A stretch of DNA of 64,000 bases from contig NZ_CP183332.1 in assembly GCF_048541825.1 (NCBI RefSeq), positions 1,550,001 to 1,614,000 on the forward strand. Reading direction: 5' to 3'. Shown here piece after piece: positions 8,739 through 18,207 of the stretch. Source of the stretch: Caulobacter sp048541825 (GTDB taxonomy: Bacteria > Pseudomonadota > Alphaproteobacteria > Caulobacterales > Caulobacteraceae). Position 1 is the first letter of the stretch. Each line of letters starts with the position of its first letter. A model generated the notes under the pieces. The model ran no database searches and was not told the origin of the DNA. It worked only from the letters and a program-made list of their open reading frames with translations. The position numbers and the translations under genes are program-made.

Positions 8739-9305
8739 ATGGCCGCCGCCGAAAAGCCAGTTCTGTCCCGCTACAAGGAGCGCATGGAGAAGTCCGTGCT
8801 GGCCCTGAAGGAAGATTTCGCCGGATTGCGCACAGGTCGCGCCTCGTCCAACCTGCTCGATCAGATCGTGGTCAACGCCTACGGCTCCATGGTCCAGCTC
8901 AACACCGTCGCTTCGATCAGCGTGCCTGAGCCTCGCCAGATCAATGTCAATATCTGGGACAAGGGCGTTGTCTCGGCCGTGGAAAAGGCGATCCGCAATT
9001 CGGATCTTGGCCTAAATCCGGTGGTCGAAGGCAACAACCTGCGCATCCCGATCCCGCCGCTGACTGAAGAGCGTCGCAAGGACCTGACCAAGATCGCCGG
9101 CAAGTATGCCGAGGCGCAAAAGGTCGCCGTGCGGAACATTCGCCGGGACGCCAATGACGACCTCAAGAAGGCCGAGAAGGCCAGCGTCATCAGCGAGGAC
9201 GAGCTGAAGAAGATGGAAACCGAGGTCCAGAAGATGACCGACGAAGCCATCAGGAAGGTCGACGAGGCCTTGAAAATCAAAGAGCAAGAGATCATGCAGG
9301 TTTAG
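8739..9305 (+). CDS. frr: Ribosome recycling factor
   Basis: Releases ribosomes from mRNA after termination, together with EF-G. The 188-residue length is normal. The family signatures are visible: LKEDFAGLRTGRAS near the start, the LRIPIPPLTEERRKDL block in the middle, and the long charged C-terminal helix (NIRRDANDDLKKAEK). Located between pyrH and uppS, as in most proteobacteria. Confidence 0.97.
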   Translation: MAAAEKPVLSRYKERMEKSVLALKEDFAGLRTGRASSNLLDQIVVNAYGSMVQLNTVASISVPEPRQINVNIWDKGVVSAVEKAIRNSDLGLNPVVEGNNLRIPIPPLTEERRKDLTKIAGKYAEAQKVAVRNIRRDANDDLKKAEKASVISEDELKKMETEVQKMTDEAIRKVDEALKIKEQEIMQV

Positions 9306-9348
9306 GCGCCGACCTGAGTAACAGGACGGTTAGGGAAGGCTTGAAGCA

Positions 9349-10128
9349 ATGTCGGCGACGACCGGCCTGCAAGATGTTTCGGCGCGCGCTGGGGGCGATG
9401 CGTCGGAGCGTTCTCTGCATGTGGCCATCATCATGGACGGTAACGGTCGCTGGGCTAAGCGGCGCGGAATGCCGCGCGCTCTTGGGCACCGCGCAGGCGT
9501 CAATGCGCTCAAGCGCACGGTAGAGGCCGCGCCGAATCTGGGCGTTGGCGTCTTGACGGTTTTTGGCTTCTCGACCGAGAACTGGAGCCGTCCGGCGCAC
9601 GAGGTTTCCGAGTTGATGGGTCTGCTGAAGGCCTATGTCGAATCGGATCTGGAGCGCCTGGCCCGGGAAGGTGTCCGGGTGCGGATCATTGGCCGTCGCA
9701 CGGGGCTTGCTGCCGACATTCAAGAGATCATTGAGCGCGCCGAGCGCCGTACGGCCAGCAATACCAAGTTCATACTTCAGGTCGCCTTCAATTACGGGGG
9801 GCGCGCCGACATTGCTGACGCCGCCCGCGCGTTTGCCGAGTCCGTAGAGCGCGGCGAGGCCAAGGCCTCCGATCTCGACGAAGCCGCTTTCGAGGGGCTC
9901 TTGTCGACGTCTGCTGCGCCGGCCCCCGATCTCATCGTTCGCACCAGCGGAGAACAGCGGATTTCGAATTTCCTGCTGTGGGAATGCGCATATTCAGAAC
10001 TCGTGTTCCAGGACGTGCTCTGGCCTGATTACGGACCCGAAGCGCTCTCCGCGGCCATCGCGGAATATCGCGGCCGCGACCGACGCTATGGAGGCATTAC
10101 TGCCGATGACGTCGCCGTCGCCGGCTAA
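9349..10128 (+). CDS. uppS: Undecaprenyl diphosphate synthase
   Basis: cis-Prenyltransferase that builds the C55 lipid carrier for peptidoglycan and O-antigen. The 259-residue protein shows the catalytic motif IIMDGNGRWAKRRG with the key aspartate, the FSTENWSRP block, and the substrate-binding RTSGEQRISNFLLWECAYSE region. About 25 extra residues precede the catalytic motif compared with E. coli. The end overlaps cdsA, indicating one transcript. Confidence 0.96.
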   Translation: MSATTGLQDVSARAGGDASERSLHVAIIMDGNGRWAKRRGMPRALGHRAGVNALKRTVEAAPNLGVGVLTVFGFSTENWSRPAHEVSELMGLLKAYVESDLERLAREGVRVRIIGRRTGLAADIQEIIERAERRTASNTKFILQVAFNYGGRADIADAARAFAESVERGEAKASDLDEAAFEGLLSTSAAPAPDLIVRTSGEQRISNFLLWECAYSELVFQDVLWPDYGPEALSAAIAEYRGRDRRYGGITADDVAVAG

Positions 10129-10954
10129 GCGCTTTAACTGGACGAATTTACGGGTGCGGGTGCTTTCAGCCACCGTGCTCGTACCCACAGTCGTGTCCGC
10201 CGTCTGGTTTGGTGACGTCTGGTTCCTGGCGCTCGTTGCGGTCTGCGTCGCGCTGCTGGCCCGCGAGTGGGGCATGATGAGCGCGCCGCATGCGCCAAAG
10301 GGCGTGGCTCTCGCCATAGGTGTCGCTGTTCTGGTGGCGGTCGTGGCGGCATTCCGCGGACACTACTATCTGACCTGGCCGCTCTTGGCCGCGGGTGCGA
10401 TCCTGGCCGCCATAATCGCCCGAGGCGCGGTCGAGCGCCGGGCCGACGCAGCCTATGGCGTTATCTATATTGCGCCGGCGTGCATCGCCCTGGTCTGGTT
10501 GCGCATGATCGACGCCGGCCTCAGCTGGACGCTTTTGCTGTTCGCGGTCACCTGGTTCGCCGACATCTTTGCCTTCGTAGTGGGCAGCATCCTGAAGGGA
10601 CCCAAGCTTTGGCCGAAGTTCTCGCCCAACAAGACCTGGTCGGGATTCTTTGGCGGCCTGGTGGCCGCTTCGATCGCCGCAGTGGGTATCGATGCCCTTT
10701 CTGGACAACTGCCGGCCTTGCCGGACATGAACCTGACCTGGCCGGTCGCCGCGCTCATCGGGTTTCTGGGCGGCCTGTCTACGATGATGGGGGACCTCTG
10801 GGAATCGATGCTGAAGCGCCGATTCGGCGTGAAGGATTCCGGTGACCTGATCCCGGGTCACGGCGGTCTCCTGGATCGCGTTGACGGCCTGATGTTTGCG
10901 GCCATCGTCATTGCCGCAGTACGGCTGATCTATCTGTACGGATTGGCGCGTTGA
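10106..10954 (+). CDS. cdsA: Phosphatidate cytidylyltransferase (CDP-diacylglycerol synthase)
   Basis: Integral membrane enzyme that makes CDP-diacylglycerol from phosphatidate and CTP, the branch point of phospholipid synthesis. Several hydrophobic segments span the protein, and the CDS signature lies near the C-terminus (SMLKRRFGVKDSGDLIPGHG, then LLDRVDGL). The chosen ATG at 10106 overlaps the uppS end by 23 bases; an in-frame ATG at 10088 would add six residues. The stop overlaps the dxr ATG (TGATG at 10952-10956). Confidence 0.95.
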   Translation: MTSPSPAKRFNWTNLRVRVLSATVLVPTVVSAVWFGDVWFLALVAVCVALLAREWGMMSAPHAPKGVALAIGVAVLVAVVAAFRGHYYLTWPLLAAGAILAAIIARGAVERRADAAYGVIYIAPACIALVWLRMIDAGLSWTLLLFAVTWFADIFAFVVGSILKGPKLWPKFSPNKTWSGFFGGLVAASIAAVGIDALSGQLPALPDMNLTWPVAALIGFLGGLSTMMGDLWESMLKRRFGVKDSGDLIPGHGGLLDRVDGLMFAAIVIAAVRLIYLYGLAR

Positions 10955-12141
10955 TGGCGGTCCGGCGGGTCGTGGTTCTCGGCTCCACGGGGTCGATCGG
11001 TGTTTCGACCCTGGGACTGTTCGAAGCGGCCGGTGTCGAGGTGGAGATCCTGGCGCTGACGGCCGGTCGCAACGTCGAGCGTTTGATAGAACAGGCGCGC
11101 CGCTGGCGCCCCGCCGTCGCGGTGATCGAGGACGAAAGTCTGCTGGGCGCTCTGCGCGACGGCTTGAAGGGTACGGGCGTTCGATCGGCGGCGGGGGCTG
11201 CGGCGATCATCGAGGCTGCGGCGATGGGTGCCGATTGGGTCATGTCGGCCATCGTCGGAGCCGCCGGCCTGGCGCCGACCTTGGCGGCGGCGCGGACGGG
11301 CGCGGTGATCGCCCTGGCGAACAAGGAGAGTCTGGTTTGCGCCGGGCCGGCCCTGCTGCGGATCGCGCGCGAGTCGGGCGGATCAGTGATACCGGTGGAT
11401 TCCGAACACTCGGCAATCTTCCAGGTTCTGCAGCCGGCCTGTATCCAACGCGTATCGCGCTTGATTCTGACGGCTTCCGGGGGACCGTTCCGCACCTGGA
11501 CCCGCGAACAGATGGCGGTCGCTACGCCTGAACAAGCCATCGCTCATCCAAATTGGTCGATGGGCGCCAAGATTTCGGTCGATTCTGCGTCCATGATGAA
11601 CAAGGGCCTGGAAATGATCGAGGCCTCTTATCTGTTCGATACTCCGGAAGAACGCATCGAGGCCGTGATCCATCCGCAGTCCGTGATCCACAGCCTGGTG
11701 GAGTACGCCGATGGCTCGACCCTGGCCCAGCTTGGCCCGCCCGACATGCGCAGTCCGATCGCCTGCGCGTTCGCCTGGCCTGATCGGCTGCCCTGGCCCG
11801 CGCCGCGTCTTGATCTGGCCGCTTATGGCCAACTCACCTTCGAGCAACCTGATCTGGAGCGTTTTCCGTCCATTACCATCGCCCGAGAGGCGATGCGGCT
11901 AGGCGGCGGCGCTCCGGCTGCTATGAACGCAGCCAATGAAGTGGCCGTGGCGGCGTTCCTTGACCGTCAGATCGGCTTTCTCGATATTGCCGCCTCGGTG
12001 GCGGGGACCCTGGACCGCATGAATAGCCTAGGGGCCTTGATGGAAGCCGACGCCGATCCGGTTGAGAGCGCCATGACGACGGACGCGAGCGCCCGCCGCA
12101 TTGCGGCCGAGGTTGTGCGCCAAGTTCACCGCAACAACTGA
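10954..12141 (+). CDS. dxr: 1-deoxy-D-xylulose 5-phosphate reductoisomerase
   Basis: Second step of the MEP isoprenoid pathway, which ultimately feeds uppS. The NADPH loop GSTGSIGVSTL, ALANKESLVCAG, PVDSEHSAIFQ and SGGPFRTW are all present, and the 395-residue length is normal. The ATG at 10954 overlaps the cdsA stop, which points to translational coupling. Confidence 0.97.
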   Translation: MAVRRVVVLGSTGSIGVSTLGLFEAAGVEVEILALTAGRNVERLIEQARRWRPAVAVIEDESLLGALRDGLKGTGVRSAAGAAAIIEAAAMGADWVMSAIVGAAGLAPTLAAARTGAVIALANKESLVCAGPALLRIARESGGSVIPVDSEHSAIFQVLQPACIQRVSRLILTASGGPFRTWTREQMAVATPEQAIAHPNWSMGAKISVDSASMMNKGLEMIEASYLFDTPEERIEAVIHPQSVIHSLVEYADGSTLAQLGPPDMRSPIACAFAWPDRLPWPAPRLDLAAYGQLTFEQPDLERFPSITIAREAMRLGGGAPAAMNAANEVAVAAFLDRQIGFLDIAASVAGTLDRMNSLGALMEADADPVESAMTTDASARRIAAEVVRQVHRNN

Positions 12142-12160
12142 AGACGAGAAGAAACCCGAC

Positions 12161-13645
12161 ATGCTCGGCTTCATGCAATCAGCGGCCGCCTACATAATCG
12201 CCTTCCCGCTGGTGATCCTGGTGGTCGTGACTGTTCACGAGCTCGGACACTTCTGGGCGGCCAAGGCGTGCAACGTAGAGATCGACCGATTCTCGATCGG
12301 CTTTGGTCGCGCCATTTTCTCCTGGCGGGATCGCGCTGGCGTCCAGTGGCAGATCGGCTGGCTGCCGCTGGGCGGCTATGTTCGGTTCGCTGGCGATGAG
12401 AACGCAGCCAGTGTCCCCGATCAGCAGGATCTGGCCAGCCTGCGCACTGCGATCGAAACTCGCGAAGGCAGCGCGGCGGTCAATCGCTATCTGCATTTCA
12501 AGCCTCTATGGCAGCGGGCTTTCATCGTCGCGGCTGGCCCTTTGGCCAATTTCGTCCTGGCGATCACGCTGTTTGCGATCCTGCTGGGCGTTTTCGGCGA
12601 GACCGTGCGCCGGCCTGTGATCACGGGCGTGAACGCCGGCAGTCCTGCTGCGGCTGCGGGCTTCCGGCAGGGCGACGTGATCATCTCTGCCGACGGACGC
12701 AAGGTGAAGAACTTCGGCGAACTGGACAGCTATGCGCTGCTTCGCAGCGATGTTCCGATCCGCTTCAAGATTGAACGCGACGACAAGACGCTCGAACTGG
12801 TCGCGACGCCGGCGCTCGTGGACGTTTCGGATGGCTTTGGCGGCAGTCAGAAGGCCGGGATGCTGGGCTTCGGTGCGCCGCCCCTGATCGCCAGTGTCGA
12901 GCCGGGTTCGCCTGCCGAGAAGGCTGGCCTGCGACGCGGCGATTTCATTCAGCGCGCCGATGGCGCCGCTATCGGAAGCTTTGAAGATCTGACCCGCCAT
13001 GTGGCCAAGCGCGGCGGCAATCCCATTGCCTTCCAAGTCTACCGGGGCGGCGAGACGACCACTATCGTCGCAACGCCTGCGATGCTGACCCGGCCTGATG
13101 CGGACGGCAAGCCGAAGGCCCGGATGCTGCTCGGGGTCGCTGGCGGCCTGCCCAGCAGCGATATCCAGCGCGTGCGTTACAACCCCATCGAAGCGCTCGT
13201 CGGCGGCGTCGCCCGCACCTGGGATGTCCTGGAAACCACAGTCTACTATCTGGGCCGGGTTGTTCGTCTGGAGGTCTCGGCCGAACAGATCAGCGGCCCC
13301 ATCGGTATCGCCAAGACCTCGGGTCAACTGGCTCAGGCCGGCGCTGCGGGCGCGACCGACTTTCCATCGATGCTGCTGGGTTCTGCGGTAGCCCTGATCT
13401 GGCTGTCGGCAATCCTCTCCGTCAGCGTCGGCTTCATGAATCTGTTGCCAATTCCCGTTTTGGACGGGGGGCATCTGTTGTTCTATGCCTACGAGGCTAT
13501 TGCCAGACGACCGCTCGGCGCGCGTCTTCAGGCGGCAGGCTACAGGGTTGGTCTTGCGCTGCTGCTGAGTTTCATGTTGTTCGCGACCTGGAATGATCTG
13601 CAGCGCCTAAGCGTCTTCAAATTTTTTGGCGGGCTGTTCTCTTGA
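12161..13645 (+). CDS. rseP: Site-2 intramembrane zinc protease RseP/MmpA
   Basis: Membrane-embedded metalloprotease for regulated intramembrane proteolysis. The 494-residue protein has the active-site HELGHF at residues 26-31, two PDZ domains (about 150-225 and 241-310), and the second metal/active motif LLPIPVLDGGHLLF near residue 430, with four or so membrane segments. In C. crescentus the orthologue MmpA clears the polar factor PodJ. The ATG at 12161 gives the canonical N-terminus; the upstream in-frame extension lies in the dxr coding region. It sits directly upstream of bamA, as in most proteobacteria. Confidence 0.95.
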   Translation: MLGFMQSAAAYIIAFPLVILVVVTVHELGHFWAAKACNVEIDRFSIGFGRAIFSWRDRAGVQWQIGWLPLGGYVRFAGDENAASVPDQQDLASLRTAIETREGSAAVNRYLHFKPLWQRAFIVAAGPLANFVLAITLFAILLGVFGETVRRPVITGVNAGSPAAAAGFRQGDVIISADGRKVKNFGELDSYALLRSDVPIRFKIERDDKTLELVATPALVDVSDGFGGSQKAGMLGFGAPPLIASVEPGSPAEKAGLRRGDFIQRADGAAIGSFEDLTRHVAKRGGNPIAFQVYRGGETTTIVATPAMLTRPDADGKPKARMLLGVAGGLPSSDIQRVRYNPIEALVGGVARTWDVLETTVYYLGRVVRLEVSAEQISGPIGIAKTSGQLAQAGAAGATDFPSMLLGSAVALIWLSAILSVSVGFMNLLPIPVLDGGHLLFYAYEAIARRPLGARLQAAGYRVGLALLLSFMLFATWNDLQRLSVFKFFGGLFS

Positions 13646-13674
13646 GCGGTCGCCTTCCGTCCATGATTGGTCCC

Positions 13675-16026
13675 ATGAACAAAATTCGCGCCCATAGCGC
13701 CGCGTTCGCCACCGGTGTGGCGCTTCTCTTCGGTTCGACCGCGATGGTCGCGCCCGCCGTGGCTTTCGCCCAGGCGGCGCAGACCAGTGTGGTGCAGCGG
13801 ATCGTCGTGCAGGGCAACGAACGGATCGAGCAGGGCACAGTAATGTCCTATCTGCCGATCCAGCCGGGCGACACCGTGGACGCCCCGCGTCTCGACCTGG
13901 CGCTGAAGACCCTGGCGCGGACCGATCTCTTCGCCGACGTGAAGATCGAAATGGTGTCGGGCGATCTGATCGTGAAGGTCGTCGAGAACCCGATCATCAA
14001 TCAGGTGGTCTTTGAAGGGAACTCGTCCCTGAAGGAAGACAAGCTGAAGGACGAGGTCCAGATCCGTCCGCGCGGCATCTTTACCCGCGCCAAGGTTCAG
14101 GCCGATGTGCAGCGCATCATTGAACTCTATCGCCGGTCGGGCCGCATTTCGGCGACCGTGACCCCGAAGGTTGTGGAACTGCCGCAAAAGCGCGTCGATC
14201 TGGTGTTCGAGATCAACGAAGGCCCCAAGAGCGGCGTTCTGGGCATCAACTTCCTGGGTAATTCCGAGTATTCGGACAACGATCTGCGCGACGTGATCGT
14301 GACCAAGGAGTCGCACTGGTACAAGTTCCTGACCAGCAACGACAACTACGACCCCGACCGGATCGAGTACGACCGCGAACAACTGCGCAAGCACTATCGC
14401 AACCGGGGCTATTTCGACTTCCGCGTTGTCTCGTCGATGGCTGAACTGGCGCCGGACAAGAACGGCTTCGCGGTCACCTACACCCTCGATGAAGGTCCGA
14501 AGTACAAGTTTGGCAAGGTCACGGTCGAGACCGAACTCAAGAAGCTGGATGGGACGCTGCTGGCCCAGATCCTGCCGGTCCGCACGGGCCAGCTCTATGA
14601 AGACGAGCGCATCGAGCAGGCGACCGACGCCCTCACCTTCGCGGCGGGCGCGGCCGGGTTCGCCTTTGTGGACGTGCGTCCCCGGTACGTGCCCAACCGC
14701 GAAACCAACACGGTCGATGTGGTCTTCCAGGTTCGCGAAGGCCCGCGCGTCTATGTTGATCGTATCGATATCGTCGGCAACACCCGCACCCTCGACTACG
14801 TCCTGCGTCGCGAACTCGAAGTGGCTGAAGGCGACGCCTATAATCGCGTGCTGGTCGACCGCTCCAAGAACAACATCCGCCGGCTGGGCTTCTTCAAGGA
14901 AGTCGATATCGAGGAAGTGCCCGGCAGCGCGCCCGACCGAACGGCGCTGCGCGTCAAGGTCGAGGAACAGCCCACCGGCGAGCTCTCGTTCAGCGCCGGC
15001 TACAGCTCGGTCGACAAGCTGGTGCTGGACGTTGGCATTACGGAGCGGAACTTCCGCGGTCGCGGCCAGAACATGCGCGGGCGGATTTCCGTCGGCTCGC
15101 TGCGTCAGCAGATTGACTTCGCCTTCACTGAGCCGCGCTTCCTGAACCGCAGTCTTGTGGCCGGCGTTGACGTCTATTCGTTCCGTTACGACCTCAGCGA
15201 CTACGCCGCCTATGACACCCGTTCGTTGGGGGGCAATGTTCGCATCGGCTTCCCGCTGACCCAAAACGCTTCGATGAGCATGCGCTATACGCTGCGTCGC
15301 GATGAAGTGAGCGTCTCTGACGGCCTCTGCAACAGCGGCTCGGTTTCGCAGATCCTCTGCCTGCAGCGCGGCGCGTACATGACCTCGCTCGTCGGCTACG
15401 GCCTGCGGATCGACAAGCGCAATGACCCGATTCAGCCCACGCGCGGCTGGTTCGCCGACCTGAACCAGGATCTGGCGGGCTTTGGCGGCGACGTGAAGTA
15501 TCTGAAGACCGAGACCGACGGGGGCTGGTACTGGGGCTTCAACAAGGACTTCATCTTCAGCGCCACCGGTTCGGCCGGCTATATCGAAGGCTGGGGCGGC
15601 GACAACGTCCGCATCAACGACCGCTTCTACAAGGGCGGCACCAACTTCCGGGGCTTCGAGACTGCCGGTATTGGCCCGCGCGACATCTCGACCCAGAGCA
15701 ACTCGATGGGCGCGAAACTATACGCCATCGGCACGTTCGAGTTGACCGTTCCGACGCTTCTTCCCGAGCAGTACGGCATCAAGGCTGCGGTGTTCAGCGA
15801 CTTCGGTACGGCCGGCTTGCTCGATGACGTCGATCGCCAGTCTTCGACGGGCGTATTCGATCCGAATATCCGCGACAACCTGGGCCTGCGCGCCTCTGCG
15901 GGTATCAGTATCGACTGGAAGTCGCCCATGGGCCCCATCCGGTTCGACTTCAGCAAGATCCTTTCCAAGGAAGACTACGACCGGACCGAAACGTTCCGGT
16001 TCTCCACCTCCACAAGGTTCCAATGA
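13675..16026 (+). CDS. bamA: Outer membrane protein assembly factor BamA
   Basis: Central subunit of the machine that folds beta-barrel proteins into the outer membrane. A Sec signal peptide (about residues 1-34, ending AVAFAQA) is followed by repeated POTRA domains to about residue 440 and a 16-strand barrel to the C-terminal aromatic residue (TRFQ has F before the last residue, a variant of the usual terminal F). The VRINDRFYKGG and FRGFETAGIGPRD motifs belong to the barrel. Starts at 13642 (TTG) and 13663 (ATG) are alternatives. The stop overlaps the ompH start. Confidence 0.96.
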   Translation: MNKIRAHSAAFATGVALLFGSTAMVAPAVAFAQAAQTSVVQRIVVQGNERIEQGTVMSYLPIQPGDTVDAPRLDLALKTLARTDLFADVKIEMVSGDLIVKVVENPIINQVVFEGNSSLKEDKLKDEVQIRPRGIFTRAKVQADVQRIIELYRRSGRISATVTPKVVELPQKRVDLVFEINEGPKSGVLGINFLGNSEYSDNDLRDVIVTKESHWYKFLTSNDNYDPDRIEYDREQLRKHYRNRGYFDFRVVSSMAELAPDKNGFAVTYTLDEGPKYKFGKVTVETELKKLDGTLLAQILPVRTGQLYEDERIEQATDALTFAAGAAGFAFVDVRPRYVPNRETNTVDVVFQVREGPRVYVDRIDIVGNTRTLDYVLRRELEVAEGDAYNRVLVDRSKNNIRRLGFFKEVDIEEVPGSAPDRTALRVKVEEQPTGELSFSAGYSSVDKLVLDVGITERNFRGRGQNMRGRISVGSLRQQIDFAFTEPRFLNRSLVAGVDVYSFRYDLSDYAAYDTRSLGGNVRIGFPLTQNASMSMRYTLRRDEVSVSDGLCNSGSVSQILCLQRGAYMTSLVGYGLRIDKRNDPIQPTRGWFADLNQDLAGFGGDVKYLKTETDGGWYWGFNKDFIFSATGSAGYIEGWGGDNVRINDRFYKGGTNFRGFETAGIGPRDISTQSNSMGAKLYAIGTFELTVPTLLPEQYGIKAAVFSDFGTAGLLDDVDRQSSTGVFDPNIRDNLGLRASAGISIDWKSPMGPIRFDFSKILSKEDYDRTETFRFSTSTRFQ

Positions 16027-16661
16027 TCATGACTTCCAAGTTCCTGTCCGCGGCCGCTTCGGGCGTCGTCGCCATCGCCATGTCGACCAGCGCCCTGGCC
16101 CAGACGGCTCCTGCTGCCGCTCCGGCGATCTCGCACGGCGCACCGATTGCCGGCGTCTGCATCTTCTCGAGCCAGCGGGCCGTCGGCTCCTCGGCGGTCG
16201 GCAAGGCCGTCGACGCTCGGCTGAAGACCATCATTGCGCAGGTGAACGCCGAACTGACCGGCGAACGCACGACGCTGGACAACGAAGCCAAGGCGCTGGA
16301 TGCGAAGAAGGCCACGATGGATCAAGGCGCGCTCGAGCAGCAGGCTGCCGGCTTGCAGGTCAAGGCCAACGCCTGGCAGCGCAAGGGCCAACTGCGCCAG
16401 AAGGAAGTCGAAGCCACCGAGCAGAAGGCCCTGTCGCGCGTCTATCAAGAGCTCGATCCGGCCATCAAGCAGGTCTATCAACAGCGCACTTGCGGCATCC
16501 TGATGGACCGCGAGTCGGTGCTGCTGGCCAATCCGGCCATGGATATCACTGACGCCGTGGTGGTGGCCCTTGACGCCCGCATCAAGACCCTGACCTTCGA
16601 CCGCGAACGTCTGGACCAACCGGCCGCCGGCGCTCAAGCTCTGTTGCCGACCAAGAAGTAA
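16023..16661 (+). CDS. OmpH/Skp-family periplasmic chaperone
   Basis: Periplasmic holdase for outer-membrane proteins travelling to BamA. The 212-residue protein has a signal peptide (about residues 1-27, ending ALAQT), a long charged helical middle (about 70-150, the Skp tentacle region) and a beta-rich base. It is longer than E. coli Skp, mainly in the C-terminal part. The ATG overlaps the bamA stop by four bases, supporting a joint role. Confidence 0.85.
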   Translation: MIMTSKFLSAAASGVVAIAMSTSALAQTAPAAAPAISHGAPIAGVCIFSSQRAVGSSAVGKAVDARLKTIIAQVNAELTGERTTLDNEAKALDAKKATMDQGALEQQAAGLQVKANAWQRKGQLRQKEVEATEQKALSRVYQELDPAIKQVYQQRTCGILMDRESVLLANPAMDITDAVVVALDARIKTLTFDRERLDQPAAGAQALLPTKK

Positions 16662-16708
16662 GCGAGTCGGCCCGCGCCTTGCGCCGGGCCAGTCGCTGAG
16701 AGGACGAG

Positions 16709-17728
16709 ATGCCGGACCCACGATTTTTCGATGACATGGGTCCGGCGTCACTCGAGGAACTGTCGCGTCTTGGCGGGGCCGAACTGGGCGACGTCAGTCT
16801 GGGGTCGCTCTCCATCGCCCATGTCGCGCCGCTTGACGCCGCCGATGGGCGAGCCGTCAGTTTCTTTTCTGACGCCAAACGTCGTGACGCGGCCGCCACC
16901 ACCCAGGCCGGGGCCTGTTTCGTTCGTCCCGAGCACCGCGATCTGCTCGCGTCAGGTTGCGCAGCACTGTTGACGGCACATCCGCAGGCCGCCTGGGCGG
17001 CCGCCGCGATGCGGCTGCATGCACCCCGTCGCCACGAGCCGCTGTCGGCCTCCATCCATCCCGATTGCGAGTTGGAAGACGGCGTCAGGCTGTCTCCCGG
17101 CGTGACGGTCGGGCAGGGGGCGAGGATCGGGCGCGGAACATATTTGTCGCCCGGCGCGGTGATCGGCCCTGGCGTCACCATCGGACGCGATTGCCTGATC
17201 GGGGCCAATGCGGTGATCGGTTTTGCGATCATCGGCGACCGGGTCAGCATCCATGCCGGCGCGGTCATCGGCGAGGCGGGTTTCGGCGCCGCCGGGGGAC
17301 CGCGCGGGGTGGTCGATCTGCCTCAACTTGGTCGAGTGGTGATCCAGGATGGCGTCACCGTCGGCGCTAACAGTTGCATTGATCGAGGCGCCTTTACCGA
17401 TACGACGATTGGCGAAAACACCAAGATCGACAATCTGGTGCACGTCGCGCACAACGTCCGCCTGGGTCGTAATTGCGTGCTGGCGGCCTATACAGGGATT
17501 TCCGGCAGTACCGTTGTCGGCGACGGCGTCGCGTTCGGCGGCAAGGCCGGCGTTGCGGATCATTTGACCATCGGCCCAGGGGCGAGCATTGGCGCGTCGG
17601 CGTCGGTGTTCAAGGACGTGCCTGCGGGCGAAACATGGACAGGGTTTCCGGCGCGGCCGCTCAAGCGGTGGCTCCGAGAAACCGCATGGCTGTCGCGCAT
17701 GGCGGGCGGCCGGGGAACAAGGGGCTAA
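16709..17728 (+). CDS. lpxD: UDP-3-O-(3-hydroxyacyl)glucosamine N-acyltransferase
   Basis: Third step of lipid A synthesis: transfers a hydroxyacyl chain from ACP to the amino group of the sugar. An N-terminal uridine-binding domain (about 1-100) precedes hexapeptide repeats that make the left-handed beta helix, and the catalytic region VHVAHNVRLGRNCVLAA holds the active histidine. The 339-residue length is normal. Downstream fabZ and lpxA follow within a few bases. Confidence 0.96.
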   Translation: MPDPRFFDDMGPASLEELSRLGGAELGDVSLGSLSIAHVAPLDAADGRAVSFFSDAKRRDAAATTQAGACFVRPEHRDLLASGCAALLTAHPQAAWAAAAMRLHAPRRHEPLSASIHPDCELEDGVRLSPGVTVGQGARIGRGTYLSPGAVIGPGVTIGRDCLIGANAVIGFAIIGDRVSIHAGAVIGEAGFGAAGGPRGVVDLPQLGRVVIQDGVTVGANSCIDRGAFTDTTIGENTKIDNLVHVAHNVRLGRNCVLAAYTGISGSTVVGDGVAFGGKAGVADHLTIGPGASIGASASVFKDVPAGETWTGFPARPLKRWLRETAWLSRMAGGRGTRG

Positions 17729-17730
17729 GT

Positions 17731-18207
17731 ATGGGCCAAGACATCGCCGAACCGGCGCAAACCGATATCGACATCGCCGAAATCCTGGCCAGGATTCCGC
17801 ACCGCTATCCTTTCCTGCTGGTGGATCGGGCGGAAGATTATCAACCGCATAAATCGATCGTCGGCATCAAATGCGTGACGATCAACGAGCCTTTTTTTCA
17901 GGGCCACTTCCCGGGCAATCCGGTGATGCCGGGCGTCCTGATCATCGAGGCCATGGCCCAGACGGGCGCGATCCTGATGAGCAAGTCGCTGGAGGTCGAT
18001 ACCGAAGGCAAGACCATCTTCTTCATGTCGGTCGACAACGCCCGCTTCCGCAATCCCGTGCGCCCCGGCGAGGTGATCCGCATGGAGGTCGAGGTGACGC
18101 GGTCGCGCTCGACTATCTTCAAGTTCAAGGGCGTAGCCAAGGTCAACGACAAGGTCGCCGCCGAAGCCGAGTTTGCGGCCATGGTGGTGGAGACGCCGAC
18201 CAAATGA
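17731..18207 (+). CDS. fabZ: 3-hydroxyacyl-[acyl-carrier-protein] dehydratase
   Basis: Dehydrates beta-hydroxyacyl-ACP in fatty acid elongation and so competes with LpxA/LpxD for the same hydroxyacyl-ACP pool. The 158-residue hotdog protein shows IPHRYPFLLVDRA and the catalytic stretch GHFPGNPVMPGVLIIEA with the active histidine and glutamate. The start at 17731 is two bases after the lpxD stop; the larger frame seen upstream overlaps lpxD and is not real. Confidence 0.97.
   Translation: MGQDIAEPAQTDIDIAEILARIPHRYPFLLVDRAEDYQPHKSIVGIKCVTINEPFFQGHFPGNPVMPGVLIIEAMAQTGAILMSKSLEVDTEGKTIFFMSVDNARFRNPVRPGEVIRMEVEVTRSRSTIFKFKGVAKVNDKVAAEAEFAAMVVETPTK

Noticed and set aside
13540..15264. 574-codon open frame antisense to bamA
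   Set aside because: Composition (H, D, Q, R rich with no motif) is that of a GC-rich shadow frame; bamA on the other strand is certain.
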